This document shows positions 1-5,850 of a stretch of DNA of 8,197 nucleotides, one piece after another; positions within the stretch are counted from its first letter, which is position 1, and every line of letters begins with the position of its first letter. Under the pieces are notes generated by a model. The model was not told where the DNA came from. It saw nothing but the letters and a program-made list of their open reading frames with translations, and did not search any database. Made by a program: the position numbers and the translations under genes. This DNA is from UKL13-2 sp031431435 (GTDB lineage Bacteria; Pseudomonadota; Gammaproteobacteria; Burkholderiales; Usitatibacteraceae): the NCBI GenBank assembly GCA_031431435.1, contig JANPDI010000127.1, forward strand, positions 1 through 8,197, in the 5' to 3' direction.

Positions 1-134
1 ACGTAGATCGCGTTGGGCCAAAAAGGATCAAAGCGGCGGAGCGTAAACTTAACCTGCGACCAAGAGCGGTTTTGGATGACCACTGTCCGCTGGAAGTCGC
101 AAATCACCTCTCAGGCGTCGCACTTCGATATTGA
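1..134 (+). pseudogene. C-terminal end of an IS30-type transposase (cut by the window edge)
   Basis: The frame that enters at base 3 stays open for 43 codons and ends at TGA 132-134. Its peptide contains KLNLRPRAVLDDHCPLEV followed by SGVALRY. This resembles the usual C-terminus of IS30-family DDE transposases, where a 'LN-RPRK-L-TP-EV' block ends the catalytic domain (near its last acidic residue) and the protein finishes with a short 'VALR'-like tail. Two positions of the block differ from the common form: 'DDHCP' replaces the usual 'GYRTP' type of sequence, which may mean decay or a divergent subgroup. Only the last part of the gene is in the window, so it is not known whether the element is intact. 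If it is an IS, its right inverted repeat should lie at or just past the stop codon, roughly 115-150. No second copy of that sequence is present here to confirm it. The alternative is a chance open frame. Confidence 0.5.
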
Positions 135-157
135 TTCTGCCGTTTGCAATTGCGAAA

Positions 158-337
158 CTAAGCCTGACTCAAGACCAATTCGGCTTTTTCTTCACAAACG
201 GTGGGGGAGCGGCAAATGGTGCCGGTAGAATCGGCGCGACGCTGCCACGCGGCAGCACCTCGGGTACCGATACCTCGACCGCAGATGGCGCAGTCGCAGG
301 TTTTTTGGCGGGGGGCTTTTTGGTTGTCATGCCTCAT
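158..337 (-). CDS. Small cysteine-rich, zinc-finger-like protein (59 aa)
   Basis: This short gene reads from ATG 337-335 to TAG 160-158 and encodes 59 residues. The peptide has a basic N-terminus (MRHDNQKAPRQK), then CDCAICG at 14-20, a middle stretch with GIGTRG and AAWQRR, then ICRSPTVCEE at 41-50. The cysteines C16-x2-C19 and C42-x5-C48, with C14 in addition, are spaced as in a small zinc-binding knuckle pair. This supports real coding rather than a chance frame, as does the balanced polar composition. I do not recognise a named family. An in-frame TGA at 355-353 limits the start to ATG 337. No good Shine-Dalgarno precedes it, which is the main weakness. The gene is divergent from the DUF3820 gene and its 3' end points at the transposase remnant. 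A role in nucleic-acid or metal binding is inference only. Confidence 0.55.
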   Translation of the reverse strand: MRHDNQKAPRQKTCDCAICGRGIGTRGAAAWQRRADSTGTICRSPTVCEEKAELVLSQA

Positions 338-366
338 TATGAGCGCGTCGCGTCAATCGCGCCGGA

Positions 367-396
367 TTAATACGCCGGACGCATGTCTGAACGCAA
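367..396 (-). promoter_or_regulatory. Candidate sigma-70 promoter for the zinc-finger-like gene
   Basis: Read on the minus strand, TTGCGT (396-391) is followed after 18 bases by TATTAA (372-367). This would place a transcription start near 360, about 23 bases before the ATG at 337. The -35 box matches the consensus poorly and the -10 box fairly well. The call rests on spacing and position only. Confidence 0.25.
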
Positions 397-418
397 CTTC
401 ACCCAACCGTCGTAATCA

Positions 419-631
419 ATGCATCCCGAAGGTCTCGAAAAACTCGTTACCTGGCAAATGCCGTTCGGAAAGTACCAAGGGCGGCTACTCGCCGACCTGC
501 CGGGCAACTATTTGCACTGGTTTGCAAGGCAGGGTTTTCCGGAAGGCGAGCTTGGCCGGTTACTCAATCTGATGCGCGAAATCGACCACAACGGGTTGTC
601 TTCACTGCTTGATCCGTTGAGGCGTCGTTAA
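419..631 (+). CDS. DUF3820 family protein (QSregVF_b-like), 70 aa
   Basis: The 70-residue product matches the whole of the DUF3820 family (PF12843, described as a putative quorum-sensing-regulated virulence factor in Pseudomonas) from end to end. Typical blocks are MPFGKYQGRLLADLP at 14-28, the aromatic YLHWFARQGFPEGELG at 31-46, and IDHNGLSSLLDPLR at 55-68. The family is small, cytoplasmic and of unknown biochemical role; the 'FGKY-G' block recalls short modules found near some exonuclease domains. The start is fixed at ATG 419 because an in-frame TAA lies at 413-415, but no clear ribosome binding site is visible. Its stop TAA 629-631 overlaps the stop of the convergent gene, so neither gene leaves room for a separate terminator between them. 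Confidence 0.9.
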   Translation: MHPEGLEKLVTWQMPFGKYQGRLLADLPGNYLHWFARQGFPEGELGRLLNLMREIDHNGLSSLLDPLRRR

Positions 632-1245
632 TACAGCAGGTTCGCGCCAAAGTGCGGCCGGCTGCCGTCGCGAACCATTGACGACCAGGTGTCGAGATAG
701 ACATCTCCCATTTTCCAAAACGCGCGACAACGGGCGAAATACACCAGCACCGCCTCGTGCTCGCCGGCATGGAGCATCGCGTCGGCCAACTGCATGTTGG
801 GGCCGAAACTGTTCATTTGTGGTGAGCCTTTTGTTTCAGCAGAAGCGAGCAGATGGCGGCGCGCGGCGGCCTTGTCGCCATTGCGCAATGCAAGCATGCC
901 GAGCGCAGAATTGGCTTTGTGAATGGCATTGCCGTAGTTCCAATCGTCCTTGTGGCGCTCGGCCATCACCAGCAGCTCGGTTGCAAGCGTGGCAGCGTTG
1001 GCGGTATCCGCTTGGATTGACTTCCACAGTGCGGCGTTGCCGAGCGCAATCCATCTGGCATATTGATCGCTTGCCTCAGCAAGTTTGGTCTCAGCCTCAC
1101 GTGCGCGAACGGCGGCATCAACCTGTATATCCGGCATAAACCGCGCGGCATAGTGCGGCCATAACTTGGCACCGACGTAACCCAGACCCAAAAGCCCGAT
1201 CGCACCAGTCACCAGCGCAACAATCACGATTAAAAGTATTTTCAT
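628..1245 (-). CDS. Membrane-anchored helical-repeat protein of unknown function (205 aa)
   Basis: The protein begins with a hydrophobic segment (residues 2-24, LLIVIVALVTGAIGLLGLGY) that should anchor it in the inner membrane or act as an uncleaved signal, leaving the rest in the periplasm. Residues about 43-170 are alanine-rich and helical with TPR-like spacing (for example ALGNAALWKS, AIHKANSALGMLALRNGD, LADAMLHAGEH). The C-terminal part has a distinctive stretch, GSPQMNSFGPNM at 140-151, then VLVYFARCRAFWKMGD at 166-181 and FGANLLY at the very end. I associate this pattern with a widespread uncharacterised bacterial family but cannot name it. The start is placed at ATG 1245 because the hydrophobic segment begins there; CGGAA upstream is a weak ribosome site. 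An open extension to 1359 has no such support. It is transcribed divergently from the ABC transporter gene. Confidence 0.8.
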   Translation of the reverse strand: MKILLIVIVALVTGAIGLLGLGYVGAKLWPHYAARFMPDIQVDAAVRAREAETKLAEASDQYARWIALGNAALWKSIQADTANAATLATELLVMAERHKDDWNYGNAIHKANSALGMLALRNGDKAAARRHLLASAETKGSPQMNSFGPNMQLADAMLHAGEHEAVLVYFARCRAFWKMGDVYLDTWSSMVRDGSRPHFGANLLY

Positions 1246-1402
1246 GAAGCTATGTTCCGGGTGGAAAATAGTCGGGATGAATGCCTGAGAATGAAATTCA
1301 GTGCTACGCGATGCTAACTCTTTGGCCGGATAATGCAACAGGATCATAAATACGGGCAACTACTGTGTCTTTACCCCAGACTTTCTTCTGCACCAGTTTC
1401 CA
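1246..1402. other. Divergent intergenic spacer, 157 bp
   Basis: This spacer should hold the start signals of both the helical-repeat gene (minus) and the ABC fusion gene (plus). One candidate plus-strand promoter is listed separately. No convincing minus-strand promoter, operator palindrome or riboswitch fold was found by eye. Confidence 0.5.
1322..1350 (+). promoter_or_regulatory. Candidate sigma-70 promoter for the ABC fusion gene
   Basis: TTGGCC (1322-1327) and CATAAA (1345-1350) are separated by 17 bases, and each box matches the consensus at four of six positions. A start near 1357 would give a leader of about 45 bases before ATG 1403. A GATAAT at 1329-1334 is a better -10 box on its own but lacks a matching -35. 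Confidence 0.25.
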
Positions 1403-2896
1403 ATGCGCGTAAACCGGCATTGGTTGTTGGCGACAATGTTGTTGGTTTTTGCCGCACACGGCGCCGCCGCGCCGTTGAGTGTCGGCTCGAAGCGATTCAC
1501 CGAATCGTATGTGTTGGCCGAGCTGGTGGTGCAATCAGCGGCGGCAGCGGGGGAAAAAAACGCGCTGCACCGGCAGGGGTTGGGCAACACGGCCATTGTG
1601 TTGAATGCACTCACCAACGGCAGTATTGATGTCTATCCAGAGTACACCGGCACCATCGCCCGCGAAATTCTCAAGCTCGATACGGTCCCGTCGCTCGCTG
1701 AATTGAATCAAAAACTCGCGCCGATGGGATTGGCCGTGTCGGTGCCGCTCGGATTCAACAACACCTACGCGCTTGCCATGCGCCGCGCGATGGCTGAGCA
1801 GACGAGCGCAAAAAAACTATCCGACCTCAAGGTGCACCCGTCGTTGCGGCTGGGGTTGTCGCAGGAATTTATCGGTCGTGCGGATGGCTGGCCGGGGCTC
1901 AAGAAAATTTATGCGTTGCCGTTTGACACGCCGCGCGGGCTCGATCACGGCCTCGCTTATGAGGCGGTTGCACAGGGGCAGGTCGATGTCATCGATATTT
2001 ATTCGACCGATGCCAAGATTGGGCAATATCAACTGACCGTGTTGATTGATGACGCACAATATTTTCCGCGCTACGACGCGGTGTTGTTGCATCGGGCCGA
2101 CCTGCCGCAACGCCACCCGGCCGCGTGGGCGGCGATCGCCAAACTAGAAGGCCGCATCAATGACACCGCCATGCAGGCGATGAATGCCGCTGCTGAATTG
2201 GACAAGAAGCCTTTTAATCGTGTTGCCGCCGAATTCCTGTCAGGTCTGCCGCCGCCCATCAGTCCTGCCGGCGGTTTTTGGGACAAACTGTTTGCACCCG
2301 ATCTGGGTCGCTTAACCCTCGAACATCTGGCGTTGGTATTTTTGTCACTCGCCGCAAGTGTGCTGGTCGGTGTTCCACTGGGCGTGGTCGCCGCACGCCA
2401 TCATCGAAGCGGGGTTGTTATCCTCGGTGTCACCGGCGTGCTGCAGACCATTCCGTCACTCGCGATGTTGGCGATCCTGATTCCGCTCACCGGCCGAATC
2501 GGCTTTGTGCCGGCCTTTATTGCGCTGGCAATTTATGCGTTGTTGCCGATTGTGCGCAACACCCACGCCGGGTTGACACAAATTCCGCCGGGCATGAAAC
2601 AAGCCGCACAATCACTCGGCATGACGCCGCGGCTGATCCTGCGATTGATCGAGCTACCGTTGGCCCGCACCACCATTCTGGCCGGCATCAAAACATCGGC
2701 GGTCATTGGTGTGGGCACGGCAACCATTGCCGCGTTTATTGGTGCCGGTGGATTTGGTGAGCGGATTGTCACCGGACTGGCATTAAACGATCACGCCACG
2801 CTGCTTGCGGGGGCGATTCCGGTGGCGGTGCTGGCACTCGCCATTGAGGCGGCATTCAGCGCCGGCGAACGGCTTTCAGCACCGCGCGCCGGCTAG
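1403..2896 (+). CDS. Glycine betaine/choline-type ABC importer: substrate-binding domain fused to permease (497 aa)
   Basis: This is one polypeptide with two parts of an osmoprotectant-uptake ABC importer. Residues 1-23 form a Sec signal peptide ending in AAHGAAA. Residues about 25-285 are an OpuAC-type (PF04069) binding domain: VGSKRFTESYVLAE at 27-40, NGSIDVYPEYTGT at 72-84, EFIGRADGWPGL at 155-166 and DVIDIYSTDAKIGQY at 195-209. The tyrosines in the 'YPEYTGT' and 'IYSTDA' blocks are those expected to cage a quaternary ammonium group. Residues about 305-490 are the membrane domain (BPD_transp_1) with about five hydrophobic segments, the EAA-like loop QAAQSLGMTPRLILRLIELP at 400-419 that contacts the ATPase, and GAGGFGERIVTGLALND at 447-463. 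The exact substrate is not readable. The start gives a proper signal peptide, though the ribosome site is weak. No ATPase gene is adjacent: both neighbours are on the opposite strand and unrelated. Confidence 0.92.
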   Translation: MRVNRHWLLATMLLVFAAHGAAAPLSVGSKRFTESYVLAELVVQSAAAAGEKNALHRQGLGNTAIVLNALTNGSIDVYPEYTGTIAREILKLDTVPSLAELNQKLAPMGLAVSVPLGFNNTYALAMRRAMAEQTSAKKLSDLKVHPSLRLGLSQEFIGRADGWPGLKKIYALPFDTPRGLDHGLAYEAVAQGQVDVIDIYSTDAKIGQYQLTVLIDDAQYFPRYDAVLLHRADLPQRHPAAWAAIAKLEGRINDTAMQAMNAAAELDKKPFNRVAAEFLSGLPPPISPAGGFWDKLFAPDLGRLTLEHLALVFLSLAASVLVGVPLGVVAARHHRSGVVILGVTGVLQTIPSLAMLAILIPLTGRIGFVPAFIALAIYALLPIVRNTHAGLTQIPPGMKQAAQSLGMTPRLILRLIELPLARTTILAGIKTSAVIGVGTATIAAFIGAGGFGERIVTGLALNDHATLLAGAIPVAVLALAIEAAFSAGERLSAPRAG

Positions 2897-2937
2897 ATTG
2901 TCGTGCAGGAATACCGCGACCAGGCGGTCACAACAAT
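2897..2937. terminator. Possible hairpin between convergent genes
   Basis: ATTGTCGTG (2897-2905) pairs with CACAACAAT (2929-2937) with one mismatch, and GACC/GGTC (2918-2921, 2926-2929) forms a small inner stem. The hairpin fills most of the 46 bp between the ABC gene and the convergent gene ending at 2943. It may stop transcription from either side. There is no clear T-run on either strand, so a factor-independent terminator is not proven. Confidence 0.25.
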
Positions 2938-2942
2938 TGCCT

Positions 2943-3266
2943 TTAATGTCCAGACGGTGGCGCCCAGGCGATGCCGTTGGTGATTTCGATGACACGTTCG
3001 TTACCGCGCACCGGATGCTGTTGTTCGTTCAGTTTCAATAACGCAAAAATTGCGCTAGAGACTTCCGGCGCGAATCCCGCCCGTTGACGGTCACGGTCGT
3101 TGACCAGCAGTGAATTCAAATACACGTCGCACTCCGGCAGACCCCAATGGAGACGGATCTGGTCGGTGATGCGCTTGATCGGAATGGCAGCCAACAGCGT
3201 TTCCATTTCGCGGGAATCGCGTGATTTGGACTGCGGGGCGGCCGTTTGCTGTGCAGGACTGATCAT
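2943..3266 (-). CDS. Unrecognised small soluble protein (107 aa)
   Basis: I do not recognise this protein. The first 20 residues are polar and probably disordered (QQTAAPQSKSRDSRE). Residues about 21-82 look like a compact folded core: LLAAIPIKRITDQIRLHWGLPECDVYLNSLL in outline, a charged NDRDRQR turn at 57-62, and a helix EVSSAIFALLKLNEQ at 68-82. The end, about 88-107, is RGNERVIEITNGIAW followed by a short tail. There is no signal peptide or membrane segment, so it should be cytoplasmic. The start ATG 3266 is chosen because GGAG stands six bases before it in GGAGAAGGTA; the open frame runs on to a TTG at 3284, but that start would overlap this ribosome site. It lies 151 bases downstream of the DUF1348 gene on the same strand, so joint transcription is possible but not shown. 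It converges on the ABC fusion gene. Confidence 0.75.
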   Translation of the reverse strand: MISPAQQTAAPQSKSRDSREMETLLAAIPIKRITDQIRLHWGLPECDVYLNSLLVNDRDRQRAGFAPEVSSAIFALLKLNEQQHPVRGNERVIEITNGIAWAPPSGH

Positions 3267-3383
3267 TACCTTCTCCAATCTCAATCTTCGTTAACGAGTG
3301 TCAAGAAGGTTGTCGGCAGAAAAGGGCGCGACTTTAGGCGAAAAAAACAGACTGCCTTGTCGCAGCCCCGGCGTTCGCGTATT

Positions 3384-3408
3384 GCCACGATCGCCGCGGT
3401 GCGATGGC
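3384..3408 (-). terminator. Weak hairpin just after the DUF1348 gene
   Basis: In the 151 bp gap 3267-3417, ATCGC (3390-3394) pairs with GCGAT (3401-3405), and GCC/GGC extends the stem across a three-base bulge. It begins nine bases past the DUF1348 stop codon on the minus strand. No T-run follows directly (a run of seven T on the minus strand lies further on, at 3347-3341), so this may only partly reduce read-through into the gene at 2943-3266. Confidence 0.2.
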
Positions 3409-3417
3409 GGGTCGGGT

Positions 3418-3903
3418 TTACAAGCCCAGATCACTCAAGCCGGGATGGTCGTCCGGCCGGCGCCCATTGTTGTCGCGCGCCCAGTGATACTTGCGTTCAC
3501 TTTCCTGAATCGGCAGGTCATTGATGCTGGCGATGCGCCGTGCCATCAGGCCTTCCGGTGAGAACTCCCAGTTTTCGTTGCCGTAAGCGCGCTTCCAGTT
3601 GCCGTTGCCGTCATGGCATTCGTAGGCGAATCGAACCGCGATACGATTGTCGGCAAACGCCCACAATTCCTTGATCAGCCGGTAGTCGTGCTCCTGTGAC
3701 CACTTGCGTGTCAGGAATGCAACAATTTGCTCGCGTCCGACCGGAAATTCAGAACGATTGCGCCATTGGCTGTCGACCGTGTAGGCCAGCGACACACGTT
3801 GCGGATCTCGCGCGTTCCAAGCGTCTTCGGCGAGCCGGATTTTTTGCATGGCGGTTTCGCGCGTAAATGGCGGCACGGGCGGGCGGATCACAACTTCACT
3901 CAT
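3418..3903 (-). CDS. DUF1348 family protein, NTF2-like fold (161 aa)
   Basis: The product matches the DUF1348 family (PF07080, SnoaL/NTF2-like superfamily) over its full usual length of about 150-160 residues. The signature blocks are YTVDSQWRNRSEFPVGREQI at 41-60, FLTRKWSQEHDYRLIKELWAF in outline at 63-83, RIAVRFAYECHD at 87-98, YGNENWEF at 107-114, and ASINDLPI at 125-132. The fold is a small alpha+beta cone that often binds a small hydrophobic molecule, but no enzyme activity or ligand is established for this family. It has no signal peptide and should be cytoplasmic. The start ATG 3903 is well supported: GGAG stands six bases upstream. The longer open frame to 4077 is low-complexity and arginine-rich, and lacks that support. 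It is divergent from the first serine hydrolase gene, with a spacer that holds two inverted repeats. Confidence 0.93.
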   Translation of the reverse strand: MSEVVIRPPVPPFTRETAMQKIRLAEDAWNARDPQRVSLAYTVDSQWRNRSEFPVGREQIVAFLTRKWSQEHDYRLIKELWAFADNRIAVRFAYECHDGNGNWKRAYGNENWEFSPEGLMARRIASINDLPIQESERKYHWARDNNGRRPDDHPGLSDLGL

Positions 3904-3945
3904 TGCTTTCTCCGGTTGGTTTGTCGGTAATCGTGTGTTGATCGG

Positions 3946-3965
3946 GTGCAAATGGCGTTTTGCAC
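3946..3965. promoter_or_regulatory. Operator-like palindrome, 7+7 with 6-base spacer
   Basis: GTGCAAA (3946-3952) and TTTGCAC (3959-3965) are perfect inverted copies separated by six bases. It sits 43 bases upstream of the DUF1348 start, in the divergent spacer, which is where a dimeric repressor or activator would bind. It could equally be a small RNA hairpin in the DUF1348 leader. No regulator gene is in the window to pair with it. Confidence 0.4.
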
Positions 3966-3989
3966 TTGACCGCATTACTCTACATCGCA

Positions 3990-4041
3990 GCCCGGCGGCC
4001 CGGACATTCAGCGGTAAAACTTCCGGCAAAAGCCGCCGGGC
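3990..4041. repeat. GC-rich inverted repeat, 10+10, able to form a long hairpin
   Basis: GCCCGGCGGC (3990-3999) and GCCGCCGGGC (4032-4041) are perfect inverted copies. Directly inside, CCGGA (4000-4004) can pair with TCCGG (4022-4026), leaving a five-base bulge CAAAA and a 17-base loop. The whole structure can form on either strand. It could be a repetitive extragenic element, an attenuator in one leader, or a binding site. Confidence 0.45.
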
Positions 4042-4095
4042 GGGCCGAATCGCGCAATAATCCAACACTACTGCCAATTACCCTGACCGTACAAC

Positions 4096-5340
4096 ATGCC
4101 ATCGCTCCGTTTTGCCATTTTTATTGTCAGCATTGCAGCGGTTTTTACCGTCGCGGCCCAACCGGTCATACAACCGGTCATGCAGCCGGTCAACGCCGCT
4201 GAACCGACGCCGGCACAATTGCAGCGGCCGCTGGCAACGTGGAATCAGGTCGAACGCGAATGGGCGTTTCGCCATTGGGACAAGGTTGCCAATACCCGGC
4301 CGATCCGCCGTGGCAGCAACGTCAAATCCCTGCCCGTGGGTGCGCCGCTGCAGGCGTTGGTTGCCGGCAGCGACGCCGCACGCAAGCTCGATCAATACAT
4401 TGTCGATTACAAGGTCAGCGGTATGCTGATTTTGCACGACGGTAAAATCCGGCTGGAACGTTACGCACTCGGCCACAGCGCGAACGACCGGTGGACCTCG
4501 TTCTCGGTGGCAAAGTCGATTACCAGCACGCTGGTGGGTGCCGCGTTGAAAGACGGCTTTATCAAGAGTCTGGACGACCCGCTGACGCGATATATCAAGG
4601 GTCTGGCCGGCAGCGCGTATGAAGCGGTGACCGTCCGGCAATTGTTGACCATGACATCAGGCGTGAAATGGAACGAGGACTACACCGACCCGACATCCGA
4701 CGTGGCGCGTTTCTTCTCCACCCCGCCGGATGCCGATACTGATGCCAGCGTGAGTTATATGCGCAAACTGAAGCGTGATGTGCCGGCCGGCAGCAAATGG
4801 CTTTACAGTACGGGTGAAACCAACTTACTCGGCGTGTTGGTCAGTCAGGCTACTGGTAAACCACTCGCCGTCTATTTATCCGAAAAGATTTGGGCGGCCT
4901 ACGGGATGGAGCAAGACGCATCGTGGTCGCTTGGCATGACCGACCATGAACAGGCGGGTTGTTGTCTGCAGGCGGGCTTGCGTGACTTTGGCCGGATCGG
5001 CCAGTTTGTATTGGACGGTGGCAAGATTGACGGCAAGTCGATTGTGGCCGACGGATGGTTCGCCGCCGCCACATCCAAACAAGCCGATATCGGTGCGCCG
5101 GGACGCGGTTACGGTTATCAGTGGTGGACACGTGACGACGGCACCTATGCGGCGGTTGGTATTCACGGCCAGATGATCAACATCGACCCTGCGCGCAAAC
5201 TGGTGGTGATTATCACCAGCGCCTGGCCGGTTGCCACCGGACAGAAAGAATCAGGCGCGCGCAATGCCCTGTTGGCCGGCATCGCCACGCTGATCGATGC
5301 CGAGAAAAAACTCGAAATGCCACCGAGATTGATTCACTGA
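4096..5340 (+). CDS. Exported serine hydrolase, class C beta-lactamase/6-aminohexanoate hydrolase-like (414 aa)
   Basis: This is a beta-lactamase-fold hydrolase (PF00144) of the branch that includes 6-aminohexanoate-dimer hydrolase and related esterases. Residues 1-21 form a signal peptide, so it acts in the periplasm or outside. The nucleophile motif is S137-V-A-K140 within SFSVAKSITSTLVG, followed by the typical LLTMTSGVKW at 183-192. The second motif is Y237-S-T within WLYSTGETNLLG, and the third, in place of the K-T-G of true beta-lactamases, is H357-G-Q within GIHGQM. YGYQWW at 339-344 is also characteristic. The substrate is unknown: esters, amides or peptides are all possible, and antibiotic hydrolysis should not be assumed. 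Right after the signal peptide the peptide repeats QPVI-QPVM-QPVN, encoded by three copies of a 12-base unit. Its stop TGA is directly followed by the ATG of the GNAT gene in the same frame. Confidence 0.92.
   Translation: MPSLRFAIFIVSIAAVFTVAAQPVIQPVMQPVNAAEPTPAQLQRPLATWNQVEREWAFRHWDKVANTRPIRRGSNVKSLPVGAPLQALVAGSDAARKLDQYIVDYKVSGMLILHDGKIRLERYALGHSANDRWTSFSVAKSITSTLVGAALKDGFIKSLDDPLTRYIKGLAGSAYEAVTVRQLLTMTSGVKWNEDYTDPTSDVARFFSTPPDADTDASVSYMRKLKRDVPAGSKWLYSTGETNLLGVLVSQATGKPLAVYLSEKIWAAYGMEQDASWSLGMTDHEQAGCCLQAGLRDFGRIGQFVLDGGKIDGKSIVADGWFAAATSKQADIGAPGRGYGYQWWTRDDGTYAAVGIHGQMINIDPARKLVVIITSAWPVATGQKESGARNALLAGIATLIDAEKKLEMPPRLIH
4159..4194 (+). repeat. Three tandem 12-bp units in the hydrolase N-terminus
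   Basis: The units CAACCGGTCATA (4159-4170), CAACCGGTCATG (4171-4182) and CAGCCGGTCAAC (4183-4194) encode QPVI, QPVM and QPVN. The first two differ at one base only. The repeat keeps the frame, so gain or loss of a unit would change the length of the linker behind the signal peptide without breaking the gene. Confidence 0.85.
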
Positions 5341-5850
5341 ATGATGCCCGCCGACGAAAAAATTGGTCATGCCCCCAGGGTCGCAAACCACGACGACATT
5401 GATGAACTGGTGCGCATGATCAACCGTGCCTTTGTGGTCGAGGCGTTTTGTGTCATCGGTGACCGCACCAACCACGACGACATACGCGGCCGCTTTGACC
5501 TCGGCACCTTTCTGGTGGTTGACGACCCGGTCAATCACGGTCGCCTGATCGCCTCGGTGTACGTCACCACCGGAATCCCCCGTGGCTATCTCGGGCTGCT
5601 GTCGGTCGACCCGGATGCACAAGGCCGCGGTCTGTCGTTGGTGATGGCAAAAGCGGCCGAAGATTTTTGCCGCGATGCGGGATGCGAATGGCTGGACCTG
5701 ACCGTGGTAAATGTGCGCAAGAATCTGTTTCCGCTTTATACCCGGCTCGGGTTCGCGCCTTTTGATGTCATGGTGTTTCCGCAACCGGCAAAAATGCGTA
5801 TGCCGTTGCATTTGGTGAAAATGACCAAGCCGCTGGTGTCAGTGACCTGA
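5341..5850 (+). CDS. GNAT family N-acetyltransferase (169 aa)
   Basis: The protein has the layout of a single-domain GCN5-related acetyltransferase that moves an acetyl group from acetyl-CoA to an amine. The N-terminal helix pair is VANHDDIDELVRMINRAF at 14-31. The beta strands before the cofactor site are RLIASVYVTT at 68-77 and GYLGLLSVDP at 82-91. The pyrophosphate-binding loop is Q94-G-R-G97-L-S99, which fits Q/R-x-x-G-x-G/A except for serine in the last place. The usual C-terminal 'LY-RLGF' block is PLYTRLGFAP at 131-140. The acceptor substrate cannot be read. It is cytoplasmic. The start is the ATG that directly follows the TGA of the upstream hydrolase gene (a second ATG follows at once), with no strong ribosome site of its own, so translation is probably coupled to the upstream gene. 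Family-typical in length. Confidence 0.9.
   Translation: MMPADEKIGHAPRVANHDDIDELVRMINRAFVVEAFCVIGDRTNHDDIRGRFDLGTFLVVDDPVNHGRLIASVYVTTGIPRGYLGLLSVDPDAQGRGLSLVMAKAAEDFCRDAGCEWLDLTVVNVRKNLFPLYTRLGFAPFDVMVFPQPAKMRMPLHLVKMTKPLVSVT

Larger units (their letters stand above)
3904..4095. other. Divergent regulatory spacer, 192 bp
   Basis: This spacer separates the DUF1348 gene (minus) from the serine hydrolase gene (plus). It contains two inverted repeats, listed separately, and a good isolated -10-like hexamer AATAAT at 4056-4061 on the plus strand without a recognisable -35. The hydrolase ATG at 4096 has no obvious Shine-Dalgarno. Confidence 0.5.

Noticed and set aside
241..256. Hairpin GCTGCC-ACGC-GGCAGC
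   Set aside because: It lies inside the small minus-strand coding region (Ala-Ala-Ala-Trp-Gln codons) and has no T-run, so it is probably incidental.
131..370. Plus-strand open frame of 79 codons, glycine/alanine-rich, starting at TTG
   Set aside because: It is the antisense shadow of the cysteine-rich minus-strand gene at 158-337, has no ribosome site and no recognisable motif.
3299..3304. Perfect TTGACA on the minus strand upstream of the 107-residue gene
   Set aside because: No acceptable -10 box lies at the right distance, and the implied transcription start would fall on the ribosome site.
3904..4077. N-terminal extension of the DUF1348 frame
   Set aside because: The family match begins at ATG 3903, which has a good Shine-Dalgarno; the extension is arginine-rich and covers the palindromes of the spacer.
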